Source: a bacterium
GTDB taxonomy: Bacteria; Zhuqueibacterota; QNDG01; JAGLOF01
Length of the DNA stretch: 64,000 bases
Reading direction: 5' to 3'
Assembly (NCBI GenBank): GCA_016934955.1
Contig: JAFGRY010000033.1
Coordinates: 1-64,000 of the forward strand
The stretch's first letter is position 1, and each line of letters begins with the position of its first letter. Shown one piece after another: positions 1 through 6,335 of the stretch. The notes beneath the pieces were generated by a model, which saw only the letters and a program-made list of their open reading frames with translations, was not told where the DNA came from and did not search any database. The position numbers and the translations under genes are program-made.

Positions 1-73
1 CAACATTCAACATACAACATTCACCGGCCCAGCATCATTACCTTGTTTATTGAATGTTCCTTGTTGAATGTTG
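1..73. repeat. Imperfect inverted repeat upstream of the first gene
   Basis: Arms at 1-23 and 51-73 match at 20 of 23 positions when one is reverse-complemented. Both are built from short CAACATT / AATGTTG words. It is the same kind of low-complexity intergenic inverted repeat as those at 840-957 and 1014-1153, but the word is slightly different. It lies just before the gene at 104 and could fold in RNA; no T tract follows, so a terminator role is not supported. Confidence 0.6.
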
Positions 74-103
74 TTCTGTTGATTTTGTATAAGGTAATTA
101 GCC

Positions 104-475
104 ATGAACATAGTGAAAAAAATAAAAATGCACCCCATCCTCACCCTCTTCTACCTCCCCCGGCTGCTGGGGCTGTTTCTCACGGTCCTGATCCTCATCA
201 TGCTCTTCGGACAGGGGCTGCCCGATGTCCATGCCATGATGCTGCGGGAACGGCTCATGACCGGGTGCATGATCGTAATGCTGCTCGGGCTGATCACCGG
301 GTTCAGGTGGGATATGGCCGGGGCCCTGGGCATTCTCACCGGGTTCACGTTCGCCGTCCTGATCGAAAAGGGATTTCCCGGCGGCTGGGTGTTCCCGCTC
401 CTGCTGCTCACCGGCCTTCTCTACCTGGCTTCGTTTATCGTGATCCCTCCTGAACAGAAGAAAGGGGCGCTCTGA
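104..475 (+). CDS. Small integral membrane protein of unknown function
   Basis: A 123-residue protein with a short basic N-terminus followed by about four hydrophobic stretches, near residues 19-37, 50-66, 70-86 and 93-113, and a charged C-terminus ending in EQKKGAL. It should sit in the inner membrane. I recognise no catalytic motif or named family. The ATG at 104 has a possible AAGG ribosome site nine bases upstream. The stop is followed one base later by the ATG of the YciH-like gene, so the two are probably co-transcribed; that pairing gives no clear functional clue. Confidence 0.7.
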   Translation: MNIVKKIKMHPILTLFYLPRLLGLFLTVLILIMLFGQGLPDVHAMMLRERLMTGCMIVMLLGLITGFRWDMAGALGILTGFTFAVLIEKGFPGGWVFPLLLLTGLLYLASFIVIPPEQKKGAL

Positions 476-476
476 G

Positions 477-830
477 ATGGGAAAGGACCGGTCGCTCGTC
501 TATTCCACCGGTGAAGGGCGCATCTGCCCGGACTGCCATCTTCCCTGGGGCGACTGCATCTGCCGGGAAGCGAAACCGGCGTATGCGGGAAGCGCTGTCC
601 TGAAGGTCCGGCGGGAAGTGAAGGGCCGCAAGGGTAAAACCGTCACCACCGTCAGCGGGGTCGGCGGCAGTGAAACCGCCATTGAGGATCTGGCGAAAAC
701 GCTGAAACAGGCCCTGGGCACCGGCGGATCGGTAAAGGAGGGCGTTATCGTCATTCAGGGAGATCACCGTAAGAAAATTGTCGACCTGCTCACGGAAAAA
801 GGATTCACGGTGAAGCTGGCAGGAGGCTGA
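477..830 (+). CDS. yciH: Translation initiation factor eIF1/SUI1-like protein (YciH family)
   Basis: A 117-residue protein with the layout of bacterial YciH. The N-terminus has a small cysteine-containing segment (CPDCHLPWGDCIC, residues 18-30), then the SUI1 fold follows with the typical RRE.KGRKGKTVTTVSG strand region near residues 45-62. The C-terminal part ends in the usual 'IQGDHRKKIVDLLTEKG' helix and a final strand. Family knowledge: eIF1-like proteins bind the small ribosomal subunit and influence start-site fidelity; the bacterial role is non-essential and poorly defined. The N-terminal CxxC...CxC could bind a metal. It starts one base after the previous stop. Confidence 0.88.
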   Translation: MGKDRSLVYSTGEGRICPDCHLPWGDCICREAKPAYAGSAVLKVRREVKGRKGKTVTTVSGVGGSETAIEDLAKTLKQALGTGGSVKEGVIVIQGDHRKKIVDLLTEKGFTVKLAGG

Positions 831-839
831 GAAAAGAAT

Positions 840-957
840 CAATATCCAATAATCAATGTCCAACTCCCAATGATCAAGTGAAACCGGACGTTGCCTGCTT
901 ATTGAAATTCGATAGTGGATATTGGACATTGGATGTTGGATATTGGATATTGAATGG
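840..957. repeat. Intergenic imperfect inverted repeat, TTGGATATTGG type, copy 1
   Basis: The left part (about 840-870) reads as ATCCAAT/GTCCAAC words and the right part (about 916-957) as ATTGGAC/TTGGATATTGG words, so the two ends are imperfect reverse complements around a loop of about 45 bases. It shares a block of about 24 bases (861-884) with the next copy (1030-1053), which marks them as members of one dispersed family rather than chance AT-rich sequence. It occupies the gap after the YciH gene, in which I see no gene. Confidence 0.65.
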
Positions 958-1013
958 GTTTAAGGAACGTTGAAAAAAACAATATCCAGACCCGCGTAGC
1001 GATGTATGGTCCC

Positions 1014-1153
1014 CTGAATAATCAATATCCAACTCCCAATGATCAAGTGAAACTTCTCCGCACGTTCCGGAAGTCGCACAACGTCAGCGGCAAAAGATGG
1101 ATCCGGTTTGGATATTGGACATTGGATATTGGATATTGGCTGTTGGATATTGT
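1014..1153. repeat. Intergenic imperfect inverted repeat, TTGGATATTGG type, copy 2
   Basis: A second copy with left arm about 1014-1050 and right arm about 1108-1153, again of ATCCAAC and TTGGATATTGG words. The right arm is a run of imperfect tandem 7-10 bp units. The spacer differs from copy 1 in length and sequence, while the left-arm block CCAACTCCCAATGATCAAG is identical. It ends about 30 bases before the ATG of the metalloprotease-like gene and so would lie in its leader. Confidence 0.65.
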
Positions 1154-1185
1154 ACAGAGGACAGGAATAAAAAGACGAGCCGCAC

Positions 1186-2079
1186 ATGACAAAAATCATT
1201 ACATCTATTACAGCACCATTACTGCTGCTGCTCATCCTGGAGTGCAGCACAGACAATCCGTACGCTATCGACGGAGAATGGGTGTCGGACATCCCCTTCA
1301 TCATCAATCACGTCGGGCTGCACTATGCCCACGACAACCGGATCTTTGAATCGGACCATTTTCTCACCTTCAGCGACGCCGGCAGTGACGCGGTAAAGAA
1401 ACGGTTCGCCGGGTATGCTGAACGGGCGTTCGCGGAGATTCTCGACGATTTTCACATCCCCTCCGCGTCGTCTCTGGGCATCACCGGTCAGAGCACCAAG
1501 ATGACCATCTACACCAACAAACAGTCGGGCATGATCCAGCTCGCCTTTCCCTACGGATTCATCCTGGACGGCGAGGATTCGCAGACATATGCCAACTGGC
1601 CTGAAGAGATGAAGCCGCGCTATTACAAGCAGCTCAAGCATGAAACCATGCATGTGGTACAGTTCCTTCTGGGGGTGCTTCCGAACGCGGACAACGATTA
1701 CGAACCGGACAAGTGGTTCAACGAGGGGCTGGCCGAGACGATGAGCGGCGGTTTTTTCATTCCCATCACCAGCAGGGCGGAGTTCGACAGCTGGAAAAGC
1801 CGCTGCGGTTCGGTGAATCCGGTTTCCATTCACCAGTGGTCCGACCTCACCATTCCCGCAAACGAAGTCGGTGCCTTTTATCCGGCCTTCGGCCTGGCAG
1901 TCCGCTATCTCGTGCATAAGGACGGCCTCGGCAAACGCTATACCGACATCAAACATATGTTTCAGGAGCTGGCGATGCTGGAGATCACTTTTCCCGAAGC
2001 ATTTGAGAAATACATGGGCATCACGCTGGAAGAGTATGAAAATACATTCTTTGAGCGCATGGATAATTTTCTGAAGTAA
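1186..2079 (+). CDS. Exported gluzincin-type zinc metallopeptidase-like protein
   Basis: A 297-residue protein with an N-terminal hydrophobic segment ending at Cys20 (LILEC). That cysteine may be lipidated, but Glu before it is unusual, so ordinary export is also possible. HETMH at residues 152-156 fits the HExxH zinc motif, and NEGLAE at 179-184 supplies a plausible third ligand, Glu180, as in MA-clan gluzincins. 'Peptidase MA-like' is the nearest description; no substrate can be named. The stop codon is immediately followed by the first palindromic element (from 2080). No strong ribosome site precedes the ATG. Confidence 0.7.
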   Translation: MTKIITSITAPLLLLLILECSTDNPYAIDGEWVSDIPFIINHVGLHYAHDNRIFESDHFLTFSDAGSDAVKKRFAGYAERAFAEILDDFHIPSASSLGITGQSTKMTIYTNKQSGMIQLAFPYGFILDGEDSQTYANWPEEMKPRYYKQLKHETMHVVQFLLGVLPNADNDYEPDKWFNEGLAETMSGGFFIPITSRAEFDSWKSRCGSVNPVSIHQWSDLTIPANEVGAFYPAFGLAVRYLVHKDGLGKRYTDIKHMFQELAMLEITFPEAFEKYMGITLEEYENTFFERMDNFLK

Positions 2080-2162
2080 GTACTTGTGACAAGTCAATTC
2101 GTAAAGGACAGTCTGAAGTGTGAAGTGTATTGATATACAACAGAATGACTTGTCACAAGTAC
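2080..2162. repeat. REP-like palindromic element 1 (long-loop variant)
   Basis: Arms at 2080-2095 and 2147-2162 are exact reverse complements (GTACTTGTGACAAGTC and its complement), but the loop is 51 bases instead of the usual 3. It starts directly after the TAA of the metallopeptidase gene and ends 25 bases before the aminotransferase ATG. Each arm contains the self-complementary word ACTTGTGACAAGT, so the arms can also fold on their own. It may be an element with an insertion in its loop, or two half-elements. Confidence 0.85.
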
Positions 2163-2187
2163 TGCTGTACCAAACCGGAGCCATTCA

Positions 2188-3333
2188 ATGCCTCTACAGC
2201 CTTTCACCCTCGAACGCTACTTCGCGAAACACGAATTCAGCGCCCGCTACCTCCTCTCATCCTCGGACTGTGAACCCCTGCCCATGACCGACCTGCTGGC
2301 CATGGCATCGGACGGAACTGCCGCCCTCTGGCATGACCTGACACTCGCCTACACCGAATCGGCCGGGCACCCCCTGCTCAGGGAGATGATCGCCTCTATC
2401 TATCGCGGACTAAACGCTGAGGACATTCTCACCGCAGCACCCGAAGAGATCATCTACCTCTTCATGAACACTTTTCTCGAGCCCGGGGATCACGTCGTTT
2501 CCACTTTCCCCGGCTACCAGTCGCTCTACGAGCTGGCCCGCGCCCGCAGCTGCCGTCTCTCCTTCTGGAAGCCCAGGGAGGAGGAGGGCTGGGCCTTCAC
2601 CGCCGCCGATCTGGAAGCGCTGCTGGAGCAGGACACAAAACTGGTGGTCATGAACTTCCCCCACAACCCGACTGGATATGTGCCGCCGGCGAAAGAATAC
2701 GAAAAGATGGTCCGGATGGCGACGGACCGCGGCGCCCTGGTCTTCTCGGACGAGATGTACCGGTTCCTGGAGATCGTTCCGGGAACGACCCTGCCGGCCG
2801 CCTGCGAGCTCTCGGACCGGGCCGTCAGCCTCTTCGGCCTCTCCAAGAGCTTCGGCCTTCCCGGCCTGCGCACCGGCTGGCTCGCCTGCCGGGACGGAGA
2901 TATCCTGCGGAACATGCAGGAGCTGAAGGACTACACCACCATCTGCGGCAGCGCCCCCTCGGAGATTTTAGCCATGATCGCCCTGGAGAACCGGGTACGG
3001 ATCATCACCGGCCATATCGAACGGGTGCGGAAAAACCTCGCGCTGCTGCAGGATTTCGGCAAACGGTTACTTGTGACAAGTCCACAGGACTTGTCACAAG
3101 TAACCGGCCAGCCTGCAGTCTTCGAACTCATCCCTCCCGTCGGCGGCTCGGTCTGCTTTCCCCGCCTGCCGGGAGTGGGTTCCACCTTCGATTTCTGCGA
3201 GCGGCTGGTGAACGAGGCCTCGATCATGCTGCTGCCCTCGAAACTGTTCGAGTGGGATGACACCCATGTCCGTATCGGCCTGGGACGGGAGAATTTCCCG
3301 GAGGTGCTGGAACGGTTTGTACGGTACTTGTGA
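2188..3333 (+). CDS. PLP-dependent class I/II aminotransferase with an in-frame palindrome insert
   Basis: A 381-residue fold-type I aminotransferase. Visible signatures are 'NFPHNPTGY' in the cofactor-binding region, 'SDEMYR', and 'SLFGLSKSFGLPGLRTGW', where Lys220 should form the internal aldimine with pyridoxal phosphate. Substrate specificity cannot be read. Codons for residues 293-306 are one complete palindromic element (3064-3106). It is translated as roughly LLVTSPQDLSQVT between the large domain and the C-terminal 'PPVGGSVCFPRL' segment, apparently in a linker. The TGA stop also lies inside a second palindrome (3325-3359). A ribosome site GGAG sits seven bases before the ATG. GC is high, as in the core genome, so the enzyme looks native and the palindromes look like later insertions. 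Confidence 0.9.
   Translation: MPLQPFTLERYFAKHEFSARYLLSSSDCEPLPMTDLLAMASDGTAALWHDLTLAYTESAGHPLLREMIASIYRGLNAEDILTAAPEEIIYLFMNTFLEPGDHVVSTFPGYQSLYELARARSCRLSFWKPREEEGWAFTAADLEALLEQDTKLVVMNFPHNPTGYVPPAKEYEKMVRMATDRGALVFSDEMYRFLEIVPGTTLPAACELSDRAVSLFGLSKSFGLPGLRTGWLACRDGDILRNMQELKDYTTICGSAPSEILAMIALENRVRIITGHIERVRKNLALLQDFGKRLLVTSPQDLSQVTGQPAVFELIPPVGGSVCFPRLPGVGSTFDFCERLVNEASIMLLPSKLFEWDDTHVRIGLGRENFPEVLERFVRYL
3064..3106. repeat. REP-like palindromic element 2, inside the aminotransferase gene
   Basis: A perfect 20-bp stem (3064-3083 with 3087-3106) around the loop ACA. The core arm is ACTTGTGACAAGTCC, extended by CGGTT on the outside. It is in frame with the surrounding codons and contains no stop in that frame, so the enzyme's reading frame passes straight through it. 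This is the only copy inside a coding region other than at its very end. Confidence 0.93.
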
Positions 3334-3359
3334 CAAGTCCGTTGGACTTGTCACAAGTA
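3325..3359. repeat. REP-like palindromic element 3, spanning the aminotransferase stop codon
   Basis: Perfect 16-bp arms (3325-3340 and 3344-3359) with loop GTT. The TGA at 3331-3333 within the left arm ends the aminotransferase, so the last residues (Tyr-Leu) and the stop are supplied by the element. The right half precedes the ribosome site of the next gene. Confidence 0.92.
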
Positions 3360-3377
3360 ATCACCATCGGAGGGAAC

Positions 3378-4757
3378 GTGGACACCAACACACAGGTTTT
3401 TAACATCGCATGCCTTTGCCTGAGCATGGCACTGTTTCCCGGAACCGCCCGCGGGGGCGACATCTACACATTCTCTGGAACGCTTGCAGATGTGCACAAT
3501 TCCACTTATGCGATAGCCGGCGCCAATCTCACATTCACAAGCCCTGACGGCATAACCTATCCTACAGTTCAAACACAGGCTGACGGCACATTCACTACAG
3601 CTATCGACACGCCTGTTGAAGAAGACGACCATGACCAAACATCTCTTAAGTACTCGTCATATGCAGTCGGGCACGGCGAGAACACTCGAATGATCAGGTG
3701 GTCAACCCCAATCAGAGGTACAGCAAACATCAAGATTTTTAACATCCTCGGACAACTCGTAGATGAGGGACAGGTAAGCTATGGCCAGGGCGGCTATCAT
3801 CAGGTAAACTGGGACATGCCCTCTAATGCCGCAACACAGATGTTCCTTGCATTGGTCGAGGTGCAGGACGCACAGGGCAGGCATATTCTCAAGAACATGA
3901 AGATGATGGGCGGCTCAGGAGTAGGAAGCGGCTTTTCTTCTGTTGGCTCGTTCCAGAAAACCTCGAACGCAACATACACTGAATCACTTGAGAAAACAAC
4001 CAACGGCAGCTACTGGAAACTGGTCATCGACCACCCTGACTTCAGGACAAGGGAAGTGCTGTTTGACTTGGCTGATGGCGGCAGTTATAATCTCGACCTT
4101 GATATGATTAGCAACAGCTTTGATTTGGGTTTCTTTGATGAGATAACATACAGAATGAACGGCAGCGGCACTCTTAGATGGGCAGAGGCACCCCAGCTCT
4201 ATATCGTAACTGATAATCCTTCAGGCAAGACCGGCTACCGCGCGCCAACACAAGCCCAGATAGACATGATAAAAGACATCTGGAAAAACAAGATATACGA
4301 ATTAACCGGCGGAGAGATTGAAGTGACAGATTCGATGATAACGCTGGGCAATGATCCTCTTGGAGATGGTGCTGCAGAGATTGTATTGGATAATGGGAAT
4401 TTAAAACCTTCTGTGGGGTATAATGTAGTGTGCTGGAGTGACCTGTTGCCAAGAATTGGTGCTCATGGAGAGTTCTATGCTAGTGATTATAATAATCAGG
4501 AGAATCCGCATATCATCCAGGGTGCGACACAAATACTTAATCCTTGGTATAATCCAACATCTCCTGAATATGATATTGCCATGGTTGAAACAATGCAAAG
4601 CCTTGGCTTCCCTAATGACCCTGCTGATAAAAATAAAAGATGGGATGGCACAACTCATGAACCAACAGAATTGATGAGGCAGTGTGTGAAATTAAATTAT
4701 GAAAGGATGTATGCAACATATTCCCCTGATAGAAGCACAGTCCCAGAATCAATCTAA
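3378..4757 (+). CDS. Exported multidomain protein of unknown function, AT-richer than its neighbours
   Basis: I take the GTG at 3378 as start (459 residues) because GGAGGG lies just before it; the frame stays open upstream to 3330 only through palindrome 3. A signal peptide (to about residue 26) is followed by a beta-rich region like carboxypeptidase regulatory domains. Next, near residues 105-175, comes a segment resembling FlgD/T9SS-type Ig folds ('IKIFNILGQLVDEG', 'GGYHQVNWD'). The C-terminal 200 residues contain 'MVETMQSLGF', which looks like a metzincin HExxHxLGF motif with both histidines replaced; that reading is inference. The second half is clearly lower in GC than flanking genes and differs in codon use, suggesting transfer. 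I assign no function. Confidence 0.65.
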   Translation: MDTNTQVFNIACLCLSMALFPGTARGGDIYTFSGTLADVHNSTYAIAGANLTFTSPDGITYPTVQTQADGTFTTAIDTPVEEDDHDQTSLKYSSYAVGHGENTRMIRWSTPIRGTANIKIFNILGQLVDEGQVSYGQGGYHQVNWDMPSNAATQMFLALVEVQDAQGRHILKNMKMMGGSGVGSGFSSVGSFQKTSNATYTESLEKTTNGSYWKLVIDHPDFRTREVLFDLADGGSYNLDLDMISNSFDLGFFDEITYRMNGSGTLRWAEAPQLYIVTDNPSGKTGYRAPTQAQIDMIKDIWKNKIYELTGGEIEVTDSMITLGNDPLGDGAAEIVLDNGNLKPSVGYNVVCWSDLLPRIGAHGEFYASDYNNQENPHIIQGATQILNPWYNPTSPEYDIAMVETMQSLGFPNDPADKNKRWDGTTHEPTELMRQCVKLNYERMYATYSPDRSTVPESI

Positions 4758-4807
4758 TTCTTAAGAACAAACAACATTCTAGAGGGTGTACTCAGTATCC
4801 AGCGTGT

Positions 4808-4840
4808 ACTTGTGACAAGTCCTCCGGACTTGTCACAAGT
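4808..4840. repeat. REP-like palindromic element 4
   Basis: Perfect 15-bp arms (4808-4822 and 4826-4840, ACTTGTGACAAGTCC and its complement) around loop TCC, in the gap between the exported protein and the RAYT transposase gene. It is 60 bases upstream of the transposase ATG. Confidence 0.93.
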
Positions 4841-4900
4841 GCCGTAAATGTAAACAGCAATCGATTGATCCCCGGCTGAGAATTGCTATATTATCTGATC

Positions 4901-5479
4901 ATGCGATGCCGCAAAGAACAATTCATCAAGAACAGTATATTTCACATCTACAACCGAACCATATCGGGCGAACGCCTCTTCAGAGATGATGACGACTATC
5001 TGAAATTTCTCAGAAAACTCAAAGATACGGTTCCCCGCTATCCCTGTTCACTCTATGCCTACTGCCTCATGCCCACCCATTTTCATTTTCTGATCCGGCA
5101 GGACGGCGATGAATCTATATATAAAATTTTCAATCATGTGCTGTCATACTACGTGCAGACATTCAATTTCAAGCACAAACGGCGGGGCCGCCTCATGCAG
5201 GGGCCGCTGCAGCATATTCAGGTGGTAAAAGAAAATCATCTTTTCCTGCTCAGTCAATACATCCATCTGAACCCGGTGAAGGCGAACCTGGTCAATACAC
5301 CCCATGACTGGGTCTATTCAAATTTCCGTGAATGGGTCGGCACCAGGAAGGGGACGTTATATGTCGATGCGCTGTTAAAGCGTTATTTCAACAATTCACT
5401 GGATGACTACTGGGAGGCGGTTGAAAAGTATCAACAAAATCCGGATGACCTGGAGGGTATAACGTTTGATGAGTCGTAA
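4901..5479 (+). CDS. REP-associated tyrosine transposase (RAYT), IS200/Y1 family
   Basis: A 192-residue Y1-type transposase starting at the ATG at 4901; a TTG 18 bases upstream is less likely. The HUH metal motif is HFH at residues 60-62 within 'CLMPTHFHFLIRQ'. The catalytic tyrosine should be one of Tyr83/Tyr84 in 'LSYYVQTFNFKHKRRG', and 'YIHLNPVKANLV' is a hallmark of the RAYT branch. Family knowledge: RAYTs bind and nick single-stranded REP palindromes and are single-copy domesticated relatives of IS200. Palindromes 4 and 5 flank the gene (4808-4840 and 5480-5526), and five more copies lie within 3 kb, so this is the likely agent of their spread. The gene is AT-richer than the chromosome around it. 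Confidence 0.92.
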   Translation: MRCRKEQFIKNSIFHIYNRTISGERLFRDDDDYLKFLRKLKDTVPRYPCSLYAYCLMPTHFHFLIRQDGDESIYKIFNHVLSYYVQTFNFKHKRRGRLMQGPLQHIQVVKENHLFLLSQYIHLNPVKANLVNTPHDWVYSNFREWVGTRKGTLYVDALLKRYFNNSLDDYWEAVEKYQQNPDDLEGITFDES

Positions 5480-5526
5480 AACAGTTACTTGTGACAAGTC
5501 CTGCGGACTTGTCACAAGTAACTGTT
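5480..5526. repeat. REP-like palindromic element 5
   Basis: The longest stem of the set: perfect 22-bp arms (5480-5501 and 5505-5526) with loop TGC. It begins directly after the TAA of the transposase gene. With element 4 it brackets the RAYT gene, giving the palindrome-transposase-palindrome arrangement expected of a REPtron. Confidence 0.93.
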
Positions 5527-5552
5527 GCGAAAGGGAAACAGTATGCGTATAT

Positions 5553-5576
5553 TGCTTGTAGGAAAACCTACAAGCA
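5553..5576. promoter_or_regulatory. Perfect hairpin or operator-like palindrome before the antitoxin gene
   Basis: Ten-base arms TGCTTGTAGG (5553-5562) and CCTACAAGCA (5567-5576) with an AAAA loop. It ends 11 bases before the antitoxin ATG and touches its ribosome site (AGGGG, 5576-5580). RHH antitoxins usually bind a palindrome at this position to repress their own operon, so an operator is the leading idea; an RNA hairpin that hides the ribosome site is the alternative. It is unrelated to the REP-like arms. Confidence 0.55.
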
Positions 5577-5587
5577 GGGGCATTACC

Positions 5588-5830
5588 ATGAGTGTGATGA
5601 GTATTCGAATCGATGATCAAAAACGAAAAGCATTAAAAGTGATCGCGTCCATAGAAGGGAAAACGATGGGAGGCATTGTTTCCGAGCTGATTGACGGGTA
5701 CATCGACAAGAACAAGAAAAAATTGTCGGGACTTTCAGAAAATGAAAATGTACGGGAAATAATGGGAATGTCCGAGCCGGCATTCAGGGAGTGGGATAAT
5801 AAAGAAGACGAGATATATAATGACATGTAA
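5588..5830 (+). CDS. Ribbon-helix-helix antitoxin of a MazEF/PemIK-type pair
   Basis: An 80-residue protein if started at ATG 5588, with AGGGG seven bases upstream. 'SIRIDDQKRKALKVIAS' and the following helix pattern 'MGGIVSELIDGYID' give the strand-helix-helix of CopG-like DNA-binding antitoxins (residues 4-40). The acidic C-terminal tail (residues 41-80) would wrap the toxin. The last 11 bases overlap the toxin gene, a typical translationally coupled antitoxin-first order. Confidence 0.82.
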   Translation: MSVMSIRIDDQKRKALKVIASIEGKTMGGIVSELIDGYIDKNKKKLSGLSENENVREIMGMSEPAFREWDNKEDEIYNDM

Positions 5831-6155
5831 AAAATGGACGATCGTTTTAGTCCCTTTTCCTTTCTCGGATTTGTCAACCACCAAAAAACGTCCCGCCCTG
5901 GTCGTTTCACCGGACGAATACAATACGTATTCAGATGCCGTTATCGCTTTCATAACCAGCAACCTGGATGTGAAACACAGACTCGGTGATTACCTCATAC
6001 AAAACTGGCATGAGGCACATTTACCGAAGCCATCGATGATACGGATGAAATTCGCCACTATCGACAACAAGATGATTATTAAGCAAATCGGCCGGTTGTC
6101 CGCATACGACATCAGTGAATTTAAAAAGTCACTCACTGCCTTTTTTATTGCTTGA
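5820..6155 (+). CDS. MazF/PemK-family mRNA interferase toxin
   Basis: A 111-residue protein with the PemK-like beta barrel. 'IVLVPFPFSDLSTTKKRPALVVS' near residues 8-30 is the family's first signature, and 'SMIRMKFATIDNKMIIKQIGRLS' near residues 73-95 holds the later conserved strand. Family knowledge: these toxins cut mRNA at short sequences and are neutralised by the partner antitoxin; the target sequence cannot be predicted here. The ATG overlaps the antitoxin by 11 bases. The pair sits between palindromes 5 and 6, suggesting it arrived in the same accessory region. Confidence 0.88.
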   Translation: MTCKKWTIVLVPFPFSDLSTTKKRPALVVSPDEYNTYSDAVIAFITSNLDVKHRLGDYLIQNWHEAHLPKPSMIRMKFATIDNKMIIKQIGRLSAYDISEFKKSLTAFFIA

Positions 6156-6159
6156 CGGC

Positions 6160-6192
6160 ACTTGTGACAAGTCCTGCGGACTTGTCACAAGT
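6160..6192. repeat. REP-like palindromic element 6
   Basis: Perfect 15-bp arms (6160-6174 and 6178-6192) with loop TGC, four bases after the stop of the toxin gene. It could act as a 3' hairpin for the toxin transcript, but no T tract follows. Confidence 0.93.
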
Positions 6193-6213
6193 ACGGGGGT
6201 GGATGGAATTTCC

Positions 6214-6242
6214 TTGCAATAAAAAAACGATCTGATTACATT
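6214..6242 (+). promoter_or_regulatory. Candidate sigma-70-type promoter for the gene at 6336
   Basis: TTGCAA (6214-6219), a 17-base spacer and TACATT (6237-6242). A start near 6250 would place palindrome 7 in the 5' leader, just upstream of the ribosome site. The pattern resembles the candidate miaB promoter (TTGCTT, 17 bases, TACATT). Confidence 0.45.
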
Positions 6243-6274
6243 ACATTTTATGCACTCAGAATACGCACCTCAAT

Positions 6275-6317
6275 TGGTTACTTGTGACAAGTCCTGCGGA
6301 CTTGTCACAAGTAACCA
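6275..6317. repeat. REP-like palindromic element 7
   Basis: Perfect 20-bp arms (6275-6294 and 6298-6317) with loop TGC, ending a few bases before the ribosome site AAAGGAG of the gene at 6336. It is the last copy seen; the remaining 57 kb appears to hold none. Confidence 0.93.
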
Positions 6318-6335
6318 TACAAAAGGAGTTCATAT

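Noticed and set aside
831-1185. Frames of about 115-131 codons between the YciH and metallopeptidase genes.
   Set aside because: They run through the inverted repeats and read as low-complexity translations of the TTGGATATTGG words.
2080-6317. Repeated palindromes considered as a CRISPR array.
   Set aside because: The copies are separated by hundreds of bases with genes between them, are strongly palindromic, have no regular spacers, and no cas gene is near.
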